NCBI RefSeq assembly: GCF_001761485.1
Contig: NC_090774.1
Coordinates: 1,798,001-1,862,000, forward strand
Origin: Yarrowia lipolytica
Lineage: Eukaryota > Ascomycota > Dipodascomycetes > Dipodascales
DNA: 64,000 nucleotides
Direction: 5' to 3'
Every line of letters begins with the position of its first letter. Position 1 is the stretch's first letter. Made by a program: the position numbers and the translations under genes. Shown here in pieces: positions 1 to 11,684 of this stretch. Below the pieces are notes generated by a model. The model saw nothing but the letters and a program-made list of their open reading frames with translations. It was not told the DNA's origin and ran no database searches.

Positions 1-785
1 TACGCAAGGTACACGCCGTTAAGCTAAAACGTCGTATATGTCATCACCTTAACTTTGCAGTTGCAGTTGCATTAAGGGCTCTCCTTGTCCTGTAACCATA
101 GGCGCGGCGTTACTATTATTAAGCCCTGTGGTATACCGGTTTTATCCATGTGTGCTTGCCACCCGGTATCTTGACAGTCAAAGTTCACCTAGCTGGCCCT
201 CAATAAGGCTGTACCTCATACGGTGCTCACCAGTTATTTTCACTTTGGAGCAGTCAGATCCCCAGACTTCCCCTGGGCTGGTTGGCTGGGGTAAACGTGT
301 GAGTTGATATTGCGCCACCATACTCCTTTTTTCGGCCAATTGAATCGGGAAAACAGGGAGGTCGGTAGAGAGCGAAGATAAGCCGGCCAGGGCTCCCTCG
401 TGACCACGTTCTCACAGGCCAATAAAGTACCTTTAGCCGAACTGGCGAGTATGCGGTTGGAGACTAATACAGCTTTACAACTGCATTACAACAGTCCAAA
501 GTTAGGCTTTTGGTAATACGCACAAGGGACTATAGAACGGCTGGCATGCTTTGTTGAGTGAAGCCCATACACCGGCGGTTGTCTGAGGCAGGGCCCAATC
601 ACCCGTTATCTATATAAGCTGGGTCTGGTCCCCCACACCTCCAGCCTCTTACCAACAATCTTAACCATCTGACACACAAGAAAACACAAACACGCGCTAC
701 TCATCTACAGCACCGACAGCTCAAGTCTCGCTTTCTTGTCGACAACATACACCGGACCGCCGCTAAGCCGCTGTAGTCAACCACA
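1..785. other. 5' intergenic region of the zinc-finger gene
   Basis: There is no supported gene here; the only open frames are short and lack ATG starts. The last 180 bases look like a core promoter and leader: a TATATAAG box followed by a C/A-rich, G-poor stretch running to the ATG at 786, typical of yeast 5' leaders. Confidence 0.5.
611..618 (+). promoter_or_regulatory. TATA box of the zinc-finger gene
   Basis: The word TATATAAG lies 168 bases before the ATG of the gene at 786. This is a normal distance for a yeast TATA box with a leader of about 100 bases. Assignment is by motif and position only. Confidence 0.5.
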
Positions 786-2399
786 ATGAGCGAACCCTCC
801 CCCAACTCCCCATTCATGTGCAATACCAGCGACTCCATCTACACTGGTATGGCCCTACGAAAAGTCCCGACTAATTCTTACCACAACACCACTACGGACC
901 AAGCCCAGTCCACAACATTCTCAGTACCACCTGGAGAGCTCAAGGGTCCCATGTGGGGCCTCTCGTGCTACGATGATGTCCAAGGCCTCTACACATACAA
1001 GGAGATTGACCCGTTGAACATTCCGCTTCCTCCTTCAGCGTCAGTCAATATTCACCACACCCAATACTCTTGCGGACCTTACGCTGGCTCCTGTTTCACC
1101 CAGGGGTATAACCACGACGTCTACTCTGAACAGACCTATTCAATGTCTTCGGATTTGTCTCAAGGGCTGCTTCTATCCAGCTCTCAGGAGTCGCATGACG
1201 GCACCATTTACAGTTACGAGACTCCCTCTAGGACCAACCACGCGCACCACTCGCACAGCTCTTCATTTTCTGACATGGGTCAGCCAGCCTCTTATCACGA
1301 GGAGTTGCACGCCTCCTCTTACGACTCGCAACAGTCGTATTTCTCCGACGAGTCGCGGTTGTCTTCCTTCTCCGAAACCCCACGGACTCCATTTTCAATT
1401 CAGGAGTTGCCATGCGCCATGGAGAAGTTCTCAACCTACTTCCATGAATCCCCCAAACCCGCGGATATGGATATCCTCTCACCTGAAGGATCGGACTCTG
1501 ACCAGGGTTCCAGTGAAGCTTGTGGAACCGCCGTCCAACAACTTGAGAGAGTCTCCTCCCTTCTGTCTTCAACTCCTACGGGACACTTCTCGAACGTTGA
1601 CCCACGGGTGAGAGCAACATCATTGTTCAACACCCACGTTCCAAAGAGGGTCTCAATTGAGAATTGCGAAGAAATAAAGGCCCTAAAGATCAAACGCCCC
1701 CTCAAGAAGCCCAAGGTTCTGAAGGAGTTTCCCTCTGTGGCAGACTTTGTGTATGACCCCAATCATGAGTATGATCCCTTCGTGCAGCCCACCTCGGCTG
1801 CTATGGCGATGCTCATGAGTTGCTTGAAGCCAACCAAGAAGGATCAGGTTATGATTCTGAAGGAAAATAAGCGCCAATTCTGGCAGCCAAACTCCAAATA
1901 CCGATGCCACTCATACGTGGACCGGATTCTGGCTAGTGAGACACTCATTGCCATGCTCTTCAAGTCTAAGAAGGGCCCAATTGCCTGCAACCACTGCTCC
2001 CTCAAGTTTGAGAATTACTTGGCGATTGCTGCCCATTTCGATCAGTACAACGTCACACGTCCTGGACGGTGTAAGTATGACGATTGCCTCTCCTCTGTCC
2101 TTGGGTTTGCTTCGCCTTCTGAGCAGAGCCGGCACACAAAGACTCAGCATGGAAACACTGCTTACACATGCAGTGCTGAGGGTTGCGCTTACCACAGTCC
2201 TCGACTTGACTGTGTGAAGCGTCACTATTGCAAAAACCATGGGGAAGAGGCTGACTCCAAGGTCCTCTCAAAAGGAGTGCGGGCTCTCAAGGATCTGCCC
2301 AACAAGTTCCAGGATGTTAAGAAGTCAAAAACACTGACTGACGAAGAGGTTCGTCAGCAGGTGGCTCCTATCCTGGCGAAGTTGCGTGAGCTCCTGTAG
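786..2399 (+). CDS. C2H2 zinc-finger protein, putative transcription factor
   Basis: A 537-residue single-exon protein starting at a good ATG after an A-rich leader. Residues 1-290 are low complexity and rich in Ser, Thr, His, Tyr and Gln, as in a disordered activation or regulatory region. A basic stretch near residue 300 (KIKRPLKKPKV) may be a nuclear signal. About residues 398-490 hold the zinc-binding part. Two fingers are classical: C-x4-C-x14-H-x4-H starting CKYDDC, and C-x4-C-x12-H-x4-H starting CSAEGC. A preceding degenerate finger starts CNHC and has only one clear His. The architecture indicates a nuclear DNA-binding regulator, but I cannot name an orthologue or targets. The coding call is certain; the function is inferred from the fingers alone. 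Confidence 0.85.
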   Translation: MSEPSPNSPFMCNTSDSIYTGMALRKVPTNSYHNTTTDQAQSTTFSVPPGELKGPMWGLSCYDDVQGLYTYKEIDPLNIPLPPSASVNIHHTQYSCGPYAGSCFTQGYNHDVYSEQTYSMSSDLSQGLLLSSSQESHDGTIYSYETPSRTNHAHHSHSSSFSDMGQPASYHEELHASSYDSQQSYFSDESRLSSFSETPRTPFSIQELPCAMEKFSTYFHESPKPADMDILSPEGSDSDQGSSEACGTAVQQLERVSSLLSSTPTGHFSNVDPRVRATSLFNTHVPKRVSIENCEEIKALKIKRPLKKPKVLKEFPSVADFVYDPNHEYDPFVQPTSAAMAMLMSCLKPTKKDQVMILKENKRQFWQPNSKYRCHSYVDRILASETLIAMLFKSKKGPIACNHCSLKFENYLAIAAHFDQYNVTRPGRCKYDDCLSSVLGFASPSEQSRHTKTQHGNTAYTCSAEGCAYHSPRLDCVKRHYCKNHGEEADSKVLSKGVRALKDLPNKFQDVKKSKTLTDEEVRQQVAPILAKLRELL

Positions 2400-4498
2400 T
2401 TGGGAAGACTACTATTTTCAGTAGATGGCTATGGGGTGCTGTCTCAATAGACGCCAAGGAAGATAGGATATGGGGATGGAAAAGATGATGGAGGTACAGT
2501 AGAGGGTTTTTATTTATATAAGTTATAATCAATCAGTGTTTTATTTCCACTGTCGATTAGTACGTCCGTAGTTGTTATGCTGTAGTGTTTCACAATCACG
2601 TAATTAGGTCGAGAGCCGCGGAAACTCAGCTTATGGCAGGAAGGTCTTGTCGAGCGCCTGTTTTAGTAAAAGCACCTTTGAGGTGCAGAATCTGTGGTAG
2701 TTTTACACGAAAATGCCGGTATCGTATCGTACATACTGTAAAGTGTACCATACGCGTGGTGTATCTCAAAAAAGAGACCGTTACTTTGCGACGTCACTGC
2801 CCCATTACAGCCCACCAGGGGTTCAGGACACACTTTTAAAAGTGCAGGGGCGTACTGTAGCTGCTACCAATTTGAAGCAGGAATATGTATGTACATAACA
2901 TTGAGCATCAGTCCGTTTTGGGATTCAGTTTCCGTCACTGATGCTCTTTACGGTCGGCCTGTAGAGGCTGATAATGAATTTTGGATCCATCTGCAGGTTG
3001 CAGTTCCACTTGTAATCGTCCCTTTTTTTGGCTAATTAACACATCTAATCTTAGGCAACCAGTTTGTGAATGTCGGTCGTCTATTTCCCCTTTACTTGGC
3101 GCCGACGATCAGTGAAAAATCTCCCTGTAGATGATAGTCGCCTGTGAAAATTATCCCCTACACTTCCCTCTGATCATTCCAAATACGGAAAACAGGCATT
3201 ATCACCAACCTACTCGGGCAACCCAAAACTTTTTTTCGCCAGGGAAAAAGACGCAAGTGCCATTCGTGAGTGGGTGAATAGCAGCGTTAACCGGTTTAGA
3301 GTGCAACGGTACGAGCAAAAGACTTCCGCGAGCTAGGCCCCACCGCTTTTTTTCGGCTGTAAGCTGTAAGGGCCAGTTGCTGCGTAAAGTCCGATACAGT
3401 GGACTTTGTCATAACCGACATCTATTACCACAACGGCCTTACAACCAGTAATGTGACACTTCCGCATCATCATGACAAGTTCCACTACGACCCAATATGA
3501 AGATCTTAAATGGGCCCCAGTCGATCGCCAAAAGAGCTAGATTTCGCTAACCACGACGTTTTCAGGTGTCTGGCTTCGTTCCCCCCTTGACTCTTGCTCT
3601 CTTGGAAGACAGATCCGATCTACTGCTTAAATCTCGCGCCACTGCGGCGTTATAGAGCTAACTTGTACTGTGCCGGGGTTAAGCACAAGACTGTGAGCCC
3701 GGTTGGCCGGACCAGCTTGTGTTGTAAATGTCTCATTGTCCCAAGGTTGAATAGACGACCACTACATACTTGTGGCACTATCGCACTTTTGCCGTCTTGG
3801 ACCTGCTTTATTCAAGGGCTTGTGTTATTATTTACAAGTACCTAATCGGTGGCAAATCCTGCCCGAAATCCCATCTAACGGTTTTGGGACCTCTATCAAG
3901 TAAAGGTGAGATGATTTTAGTGTGCCCACGGAAGGTTATTGTCGATAATAATATATAGGACCCATGTGACTATAGATATATGCACTAGTGAACATGAAAA
4001 TATCTCACACTCGACTGTGTATCCCGATCATGACTCGCTTATCAAGACCTTGCCTACGACCGGCAAGTGCCGTAGGTGAGGAGCCCCCCCCATTCATCTT
4101 TTTTTTTTTGTCTCGTTTGTTTCTCATAATTATTTGCACCAATGTTAATCAGATTCCCTTCTTTGTCTTTGGTGCAGCTCACATGTATTAACAAACTTGC
4201 GGGATAGCGTAATGACAGTAAGACCGACCTGAGGTTTAAAATCACGGACTCCCATACATAGAAAACCAAAGAGAAAAGAAAGACTACTTACCTAAAACAA
4301 TACTCGCTACTCGCTACTCGCTCAGCACCACCCACCGCCCGGCAGTCCATAAACAGACACAAGACAGTCCAACTAGACTCCTCTCCTTTTTAAACCTGTC
4401 ACGAATCGGTCGACTTGCACCACACGACATCCATCCCAGGCACAGACAGACACAGACAGACAAGGCCATAAGTGTGACACAAACTGTCATCAGACACA
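2400..4498. other. Intergenic region, 2.1 kb
   Basis: This lies between two same-strand genes. Short open frames (for example near 2585-2839 and 3594-3845) lack ATG starts, homology or codon bias. The 200 bases before 4499 are C/A-rich, G-poor leader sequence with a three-fold ACTCGCT repeat near 4303-4323 and CAGACA repeats near 4441-4462. The length suggests a long upstream control region for the Ser/Pro-rich gene. Confidence 0.4.
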
Positions 4499-7400
4499 AT
4501 GCCGGCAAGCCCGAAAACGTCTCAAAGAAAACAAGTGGGCTCTGGACCCGCGAGCCCGCTCAGTCCTAGCGCAAGCCCACGACCAAGTCCTTTACTTACT
4601 AGCCCGGGGTCATTCCTCAAACGAGCAGTTAGTGCGGGGTGGAAACGACGGCAAGACCCTCTCGAGCATCCACTGCCACCGGGATCGGTGTCATCGTCCG
4701 ACATTGACACAAGCCCGACATCTACACGTAGTCCCAACGCGGTAGGTCGAAGGTCTTCACGTGGCGGACTGAGCAGCAGCCGACTGAGCAGTCCAGCGAC
4801 GAGTCCGCTCAGCAGTCCATACTCGACCAGCTTTGCCAGAAGCGCCAGTAGTTCGTCCTTTCTCCCTAACGCCTCGGAGCCTGACTTCGAGATGGTCACT
4901 CAAACCAGCCACCAGCACCGTCCTTCCCCTCGAGTTCCTTCCAGGGGTTCGCCCGGTTTCACCGGATCGCCAAAGATGCACCAGTCTGAGTCTTCAACTT
5001 CGATACTCTCATTCCCGCCTGAAGTCATGACTGTGAAACCAATAGGACCGACCAATCCTACCCATGTGCGACAGGAGCAGCCGCCCATCGCCAGCGACGC
5101 TTCCTCCCCTTCTGTGCCCGTTATGGCGCCTAAAAGACGAGAGTCCTTACGACGACGATCCTCATTGAACAAGGGGCTAGGAATCGACAGCTTGCCCGCC
5201 ACCAGTCCGTTAACTCCCCGACGGCAGCCGTCTCTCGCGGGCTCTTCACGATATGCGACACCTGAGCCCGAGGAACCGCCTTTGTCTCGTACCGACAGCA
5301 ACTCGTCTATAACCGAGGAGATCATGACAGTATCGCCAGTGTCACCAGTTCTACAGACGCCTCCTCTCAGCATTACCCCCAAACGACAGCCGTCAGTTGA
5401 TGGCTCCCTTAACCGGGCTAACAGTGTCGCTGCCAGCCTGAGCAGCAGAGAGGGATCACTCGAACCCTCGTCCCCAGTGGTGCCACCTAGAGGTGGTGGT
5501 ATTCGACGGCATTCAAGTCTCAAAGACTTTGGTGAGTATGGAAGAAGAGGAAGAAGAGGAAGGAGTGGAAGGACGACGGAATAGTCTGCTGTGAGGACAC
5601 GAATATTGCATAGATCATGTGGAACTGTCATGCGTGCGTGTATCAAGATATGTATGGTCACCCATCAACATCAGCCTGATGCTTAGTCATATGTGTCTTA
5701 GGCGCCCAGACCTCTCTCGGCCTCTGTGGCACGCATGCATTACAGGCCCAATTGGGCTGCATGTACAACTCGTACATGATTTTGGTTATGCTGTTGAAGG
5801 CCCGTAAAGTTCTGACGGATATTTTAATGATAAGTGCGAGATACGCATGAAAAATTATTACGTCCAATTCTTACCAACAAGAACAAAGAACCAATCTGGT
5901 TTTAGTTCTTGATGTTTGGGGTGAAAATGGGCATCTTTTTCGGGGGCTAAAGACCAACTGGTCTCATGGTTCCAATGAAGGTGCCTGTCAGGCCGACACT
6001 ACTTCACGGATTTCCACAAGCAGCCAGAGGGCCCGCTGTGCAGCAGCCACACTAATTGTGCTGTAGCGCTGTCAAGCAGGGTGAGTGGCAGACAGCCCGC
6101 AGCTGCATGAGTTGACATTATTCGTGTCCCAACTATTGACACAATTCTTTTTTGCATGGGTGGGAAGGCCATGTGATGGTGAGGGCATGCTACACGTACA
6201 ACGTGAAGGATGATTACCGCAGATACGGTTTTATGGTCGTTTCATGTGGCAGCTACTGTGCCTCATCCTTCCAAGTCTCTTGAGAGTCCACACCTTGTCC
6301 GTTGGATCTCCCCGCACAGTGAAACAAGAGGATTTAGAAGAGAGGGAAAGACACACTAAGGACACTGGTAGTCTTTTTTTCACATCTGTGTGGGAGGCTT
6401 TGGGTTTTGGTCATGCGTCTAAATGGGGACAGAGAACAAAAGCGACGAAATTAGACTACAGACCTAAAAAGCCAGTGGTCCCTCCTCAGCTATGACTAGG
6501 GTGTCCTTGTCTGTGGTTAAAAAATAAGAGCTGCTGCATATCCTCTGCCACCCACGCAACCTCCGTCGTTCCATTGTGGCTGCCCGCCTGCCGATTTCAC
6601 TTCTCAACTAACCACTTTTTTGTGTTTGCGGTCTGTGATTCAGCCCGTAAACGTTTATCTTTTCTTCTGTGCAGACAAATCGCCGCTCCACACACCCAAC
6701 GTTTTTACCTCTGAAACATCCCCGCTATCGATAAACCGACAGTCCAATTTGCGAAGGTCGGCCTCAGCGTATTCACAAAAATCCGTCACCAGCAACGACC
6801 AAGGCTACTTTGCTCCTAGAGGCGACATTCCCTCCAAGCCTGGAACTCCAACCTCTCCCGGAACCCCTCTGAACTACAGCCAAGAGATGATGTCGAAGAG
6901 AACGCCAGTCTCGACTCAGACACAAAGGTACGACTCACTTATCCCCCCAGTAGATGCGGTTTCCACGACATCACCGGTGACTTCACCGGCTACACCCAAT
7001 CATGACGCTATGGATGGTTGGTCTCCTATGAAAACACAGCCAGACGTGTCCATTTCACGAGCTTCCTCTCAACAATCCATCACAGCTTCGACTGCTCGAA
7101 CCGCTCATCCCCCTCTGTCCGTGGCTTCTCAGCGAATCTCCAAGAGGATACCGGGTCCTCCCATGTCATCAATGTGGCTGGACGACGACAGTGACGAGGA
7201 GACTAAGCCTGTGTCAAGATGGAAGGGCCTGCGGCGTTCCTCCAAGACGAACTCTACCATTTCGATGAACCTGCCAGGTAATTCGAGTGCTCACGGTATC
7301 TCTCATTCTGCATCTTTCCCTTTGTTGCCACTGCGCGAGTCCACCAAATCGGACTCTCTGCGGTCGTCGTCGTCGTCTAACTACAACGAGTCCCATTCGC

Positions 7401-9127
7401 ACCGAAACAGTGATCGACAGTCGAGTAGCGACAAGAGCATTGGAGCCGATACTGAACACTCTTCTGTGTCTTCTCCTGTGCCATCAGTGGGAGCTTCATA
7501 CACCCCCAAAGCATCATACATCCCCAAGCAGACCTCATACACCCCAAAGTCAGGCACAGAATCACCGTCTCGACTCAAGTCACCTCTTCGACGCTCGGAG
7601 AGTGGCTCCAAGTGGAGTGTCAACAGCATCTTTACTCGGTCTCCCCGTCACAAGAAGTCTTCGTCTATCTCTTCTAACTCGGATCTCACCATCTCCATCT
7701 CTCGTCCTTACAACTTTTCGCATGTGGAGCACGCGGACGCCAATTCAGAAGCAATCACTATGCCTGCTCCTGTTCCTGGTTCTCCCAGTTCACATCTTCC
7801 ACAGCAGTCCCCTCTTCAACGAAACAAGTCGACTTCGTCTGCACATAACGCTCTGAAGAACGGCCTGCGGTCAGTCAAGGACAGAGCTCTTGGCCACAGC
7901 CCATCCAAGAGTCTGTCGGGTGAATCCTTTGACAATTCCTTTGGTGGACCTATTTCTAAGACTCCCTCTAACGCCACTGGCTACTCTGTGCACACCACTC
8001 ATAGCCGAACGATGCTTGCAGAGCCTGGAATCACCCTCAACACCTCGAAGCCAGTGCGGCCTCGCCGCCCTGACGATATTGTGCTTCCCCGGGGTCTGAG
8101 TAACAATGAGGAAGAGAGCAACGCCGGAGCTCCACATGGACAAGCTCGACGACTATCCAACTCATCGTCCAACTACTCCAGCAACTCCACTGTGGGCAGT
8201 ACAGCCAAGTCTCAAGTTGGTGTCACTGCTGCCACCACTCCCAGCATGTCTCCAGATGGCCGTGAAGCTCGATTTTCTTCTGTCCAGAGTGAACATGCGG
8301 CGCGGGTTGCCAACCTCTTGAAGGACAACGGCAATCTCAGCAGAGCCTCTCCTGCCAACTCTCCTAATCCCAATCTCAATGCTTTCCCAGCACCCAATTT
8401 GTCTGTCAACCACCGACAGTCGTGGCGCTTCTCCGATGCTGATTTGGACATTGAGGAGGAGGAAGAGATGGACGGCGAGTCAGAGATCACCACGTCTCCC
8501 TATGCATCACCCCGAATCCCTCAGCGGTCTGAACGACGACGTGGATCCACTTCATACGATATCAATGGCTTCATCCAGACTCCTGGAGTTGCCCCCCAGA
8601 CCTTGTTCAATTCTCCAAGATTGTCCCAACAGTTTGAGTCCTCTCCCCAGACATTGCAAACTCCTCAAACACCCTCTTCTTCGTCGTCTTCAAATGCAGG
8701 CTTCCGCAGAAAGAACCATGGCCTTGGACTCATCAAGAACCAGCCCTCTTCTGATTCGATTGGATCATCATGGACATCTCCGGGCTCAGACTTTGTCGAG
8801 CAGCACAACTGGTTGTGCCAGACTGCCCCACAGTCGGATCTTGAGAGTGCTGCCTCCACACCCAATGCGTCACAGACTACCTTCCGAAGGTCTGCCTTGT
8901 TGCCCTCTCCTCTATTATCTCAACAGCAACAGCAGCAGCAGCAGCAGCAACAGCAACAACACGGCCAGCAGCAGCAGACCCAACAGCAACAGCCTTACAT
9001 GACTAATGGCAGACACCTTTCTACTTCATCGCTACCTTCTCACGGAGCGATTTTGGAGGATCTTGCTGAGGAAAACCCTGCACACCGACCTTCCGTGCCA
9101 TATGAACAGACTCAAACTTGGATTTAG
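4499..9127 (+). CDS. Large Ser/Pro-rich, polyQ protein of unknown function (two exons)
   Basis: I join exon 1 (4499-5531) to exon 2 (6675-9127). The donor is GTGAGT at 5532 and the acceptor is TTCTGTGCAG ending at 6674; the phase fits exactly and gives 1161 residues. Joined, the protein reads through as SSLKDF-DKSPLHTP. The whole chain is low complexity, dominated by Ser, Pro, Thr, Arg and Asn, with many SP/TP sites and basic RRxS sites (for example RRESLRRRSS) of the kind used by proline-directed and basophilic kinases. An acidic run (EEEEEMDGE) lies mid-way through exon 2, and a Gln tract is near the C-terminus (8920-8995). No catalytic domain or membrane segment is visible. It resembles disordered fungal polarity or signalling scaffolds in composition, but I do not recognise a family. 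Without splicing, exon 1 ends at a stop at 5584, giving 361 residues. Confidence 0.75.
5532..6674 (+). other. 1143-bp intron of the Ser/Pro-rich gene
   Basis: The intron is bounded by a consensus GTGAGT donor and a pyrimidine-rich TTTTCTTCTGTGCAG acceptor that restores frame. Unlike the other introns in this window it is very long, and the nearest CTAAC (about 6608) is some 60 bases from the acceptor rather than a few. A nearer AG (ending 6643) is out of phase. I found no convincing internal exon. Confidence 0.7.
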
Positions 9128-10239
9128 GTGATGTACGATACAACAATGCATTTTAATTATCACGTCTTCCCTGGACAATTTATCCACTTGTACCAGTATG
9201 TACAGCACAAGTAGTTACACTTTGTACGGTAGCACTATAGACCTTCCTTAGTCTACTGTAGTTACATGTGCTGGTACCGGTAGCTACTGTGACTGCAGCA
9301 AAAGGTCTACAGTGCTACCGTACCTCATGTCAGACAGCTACTTGTACTGTACAGTTTCGCACCTACGGTAGTGTACATACTGTATCGGTACTAGTAGATA
9401 AGAAATGTATCAAACAAATGTATGGGTTTACATTACCTGTAGGCACTCAGTTGCAACCGAAATACGACACTCGTTTCCCTGACCCCCCTGACATTTCCCT
9501 TCCTTGTATTATTCTCCAGTAAAACCGAGGCTAGAGAATGTTTTATGACTACTGTATGTACGATACACCTCCGAGGTCAAATTATGGGCCGATAAGCACA
9601 CTACGGGTATGGGTACGAGACACCACAAACAAGTACTCAAGTAAACAAATGTATGGGGATTGGTGTCATTATAAAGAGGAAGACCTTGTCCTGTCAAATG
9701 GTGAGTAGTTGCTGATATTTTCGGTGGCGTATGTTGGTGTAGTCTACATCACAGAATGATGGACAATATGGTTGCCAGCTGTTCATACAACATTGCACAA
9801 GGGTTAGCGCGGAATATTATATGAATACATGCGGGCCGCACAGTTTGGTGGGAATACCTACCTACAGTACTGTAGACACCAGAGAGTGGGGCTTTTATTA
9901 TGCCCTCCCATAGTCAAGTCTATCGATGTTGGTTTCAAATAGCGAGGTCAGTTGAACCATGTCGTAATCTACTGAAAGTGGTAGTCCAGCCAATAAGATT
10001 GGACACGTGCTAAACATATTGGACCGAGACATTCGACCCTAGACTTTTCCAATTGTGGTATTACGGAAGTCTTTTTGAACTTCGGTCTCATTTCCGCCTC
10101 CTCGTTTCGTTTATTGCGACTCGCATCCACATGCATGATACCTCCGGTTGAGATGGGTGCATACAGCACACATCTCCCAGAAAGCCAAATTATTAATCTC
10201 ACTTTGGAGTATCAGAAACACGCGACGAAGACACATAAC
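9128..10239. other. Intergenic region, 1.1 kb
   Basis: It holds no gene that I can support. The first 500 bases are dense in GTAC-centred words (GTACCAGTATGTAC, TACAAGTA). The part nearer MED21 carries a CACGTG at 10004-10009, about 230 bases before the MED21 ATG. Confidence 0.4.
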
Positions 10240-10662
10240 ATGGCGGACCGACTGACCCAGCTACAGACGTGCGTGGATCAAATGCTGACCCAGTATTTCT
10301 CGGCACTAACGCACATTAACACCAACCATGGGTTCAAGTCGTTAGCGGGGGAAGAGTTGGTCAAGGACGATACGGTGCCTGTTGTCACAGACGAAGAACG
10401 CGAGAGAACGCTAGAGGAGCTGGCGAAAGACCTTGTGGTCAAGTCACAACAGATTGATTACCTCATAGATTCGTTGCCAGGTATCGGTTCTTCGGAGGAA
10501 CATCAGATGCAGCAGATCGAAAAGCTGCAAAAGGAGCTGGAGCATTATGATCAGGTAACAGAAGACGTCATCAAGGAGAAGGACGAGTTGTTGGAGCACT
10601 GTGATGAACTGATTCTAAAGCTCGCACAGAGAAAGGCCCACATCGACGTGGAGAGCATGTAA
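10240..10662 (+). CDS. MED21: Mediator complex subunit 21
   Basis: A 140-residue protein, the same length as budding-yeast Srb7/Med21. I start it at the ATG at 10240 (MADRLTQLQTCVDQM). The open frame extends upstream, but that part is not conserved in character. The N-terminal helix pattern (DRLTQLQ..VDQ....Y.AL) followed by a long C-terminal coiled coil (about residues 70-135, rich in Glu, Lys and Leu heptads) is the Med21 signature. It pairs with Med7 at the hinge of the Mediator middle module, in the nucleus, and is normally essential for RNA polymerase II transcription. It is convergent with the next gene, leaving 216 bases between the stops. Confidence 0.9.
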   Translation: MADRLTQLQTCVDQMLTQYFSALTHINTNHGFKSLAGEELVKDDTVPVVTDEERERTLEELAKDLVVKSQQIDYLIDSLPGIGSSEEHQMQQIEKLQKELEHYDQVTEDVIKEKDELLEHCDELILKLAQRKAHIDVESM

Positions 10663-10878
10663 GGATGGGCAAACACCCGATAAGCCTGCCCTGCGAAACG
10701 GGCAGCAGAAAAAGAGGCACGACGGGTAAGACTAGGCCTGCTCACATCCTACCGCGAGGCGTTCTTATCACTGGTAATACCAGAAGCCTCTAGCATCTTG
10801 TGGAGCTGGAGCACTCTGTTCTAATGGCGACATCTTTATAGAGTGCATCAATTTTTGTATTGTATGTATTATAAATAA

Positions 10879-11484
10879 TCAAGAGGCTGCGACAGCGGCA
10901 ACCTCAGTTTTTGTAGCGGTGGCGGTAGTCACGTCCCCAGTTGTAGGATCTTTCTCTTCATCCTTTTCGGTAGGCTTGATCTTGTTCTCCAAAGCTTCCA
11001 GTCTACTTTTGACATTTGCAAGTTCAACCATTTTATCAACAGCACTCTGGAAGTGGCCCTGTGCTATACGAAGCGTGTATGGTGGCATGATACCAAACAT
11101 CCTGATGGGATCTGTTTTCGCTCCCTTCTCCTCCTTCTTGCTGTGTATCGTGAATTTCTCACTGGCATGTGACACCGTGATCTGGGCGCATTGGGGCCGC
11201 TCATCATAGCTAAACCTCGATATTCGAGAATTAAAGGTCGAAGCGGCCATGAAATTGTCGTAGTTGGTCTTTGCAACGTCCAAGTGGCCCTGCTTGAGCT
11301 CTTCGCACATGTCCCTGGTCAGATGTTCATAGTCATCCACCAACTGGAGCAAAGTCACAAACAGATCGTCGTTGCCAGAGCTTCCATCATCGTCCTCACG
11401 GGCCAGATTATCAATCTCCAGCTTGCTGAGGCCCTCCAACAGGCTGGCCAGGTTCGGAGTACCGGTTTCGTCGTCAGTAGTCAT
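10879..11484 (-). CDS. VMA22: Vacuolar ATPase assembly factor Vma22 (CCDC115-like)
   Basis: About 201 residues starting at MTTDDETG (ATG at 11484); an in-frame ATG 33 bases upstream would add eleven residues. The C-terminal half carries the family hallmark RMFGIMPPYTLRIAQ, followed by a helix (HFQSAVDKMVELANVKSRLEALENKI) typical of Vma22/CCDC115. The N-terminal half is helical with a conserved-looking LLQLVDDYEHLTRDM segment. Known family role: with Vma12 and Vma21 it assembles the V0 sector of the V-ATPase in the ER. The C-terminal tail is low complexity (Thr, Ala, Lys). It is transcribed in the same direction as PMT1, with about 200 bases between PMT1's stop and this start. Confidence 0.8.
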   Translation of the reverse strand: MTTDDETGTPNLASLLEGLSKLEIDNLAREDDDGSSGNDDLFVTLLQLVDDYEHLTRDMCEELKQGHLDVAKTNYDNFMAASTFNSRISRFSYDERPQCAQITVSHASEKFTIHSKKEEKGAKTDPIRMFGIMPPYTLRIAQGHFQSAVDKMVELANVKSRLEALENKIKPTEKDEEKDPTTGDVTTATATKTEVAAVAAS

Positions 11485-11684
11485 AATGGTGGTGGAGTTA
11501 ATGTACAGTATGTACATACATGTACGTTGAGTTTCGTGCTATATGCGTCTTGCACTCATAGCAACGACGAGAAAAATATAATAATCTCCACCAGCTCTTC
11601 TACAAGCAAGTACAACAAGTACGGGCTCCAAAAATTCTATACTTTATTATCTTTCTCTTATTATACTAAACTTTTATATACTGT

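Noticed and set aside
3670-3720. 5S rRNA-like words (GTTAAGCAC...GAGCCCGG)
   Set aside because: Only a short internal stretch is reminiscent. The 5' and 3' stems and the rest of a 120-base 5S gene are absent.
6244-6495. Possible extra exon inside the long intron
   Set aside because: No matching splice sites in phase, and the direct 5531-6675 junction already keeps frame.
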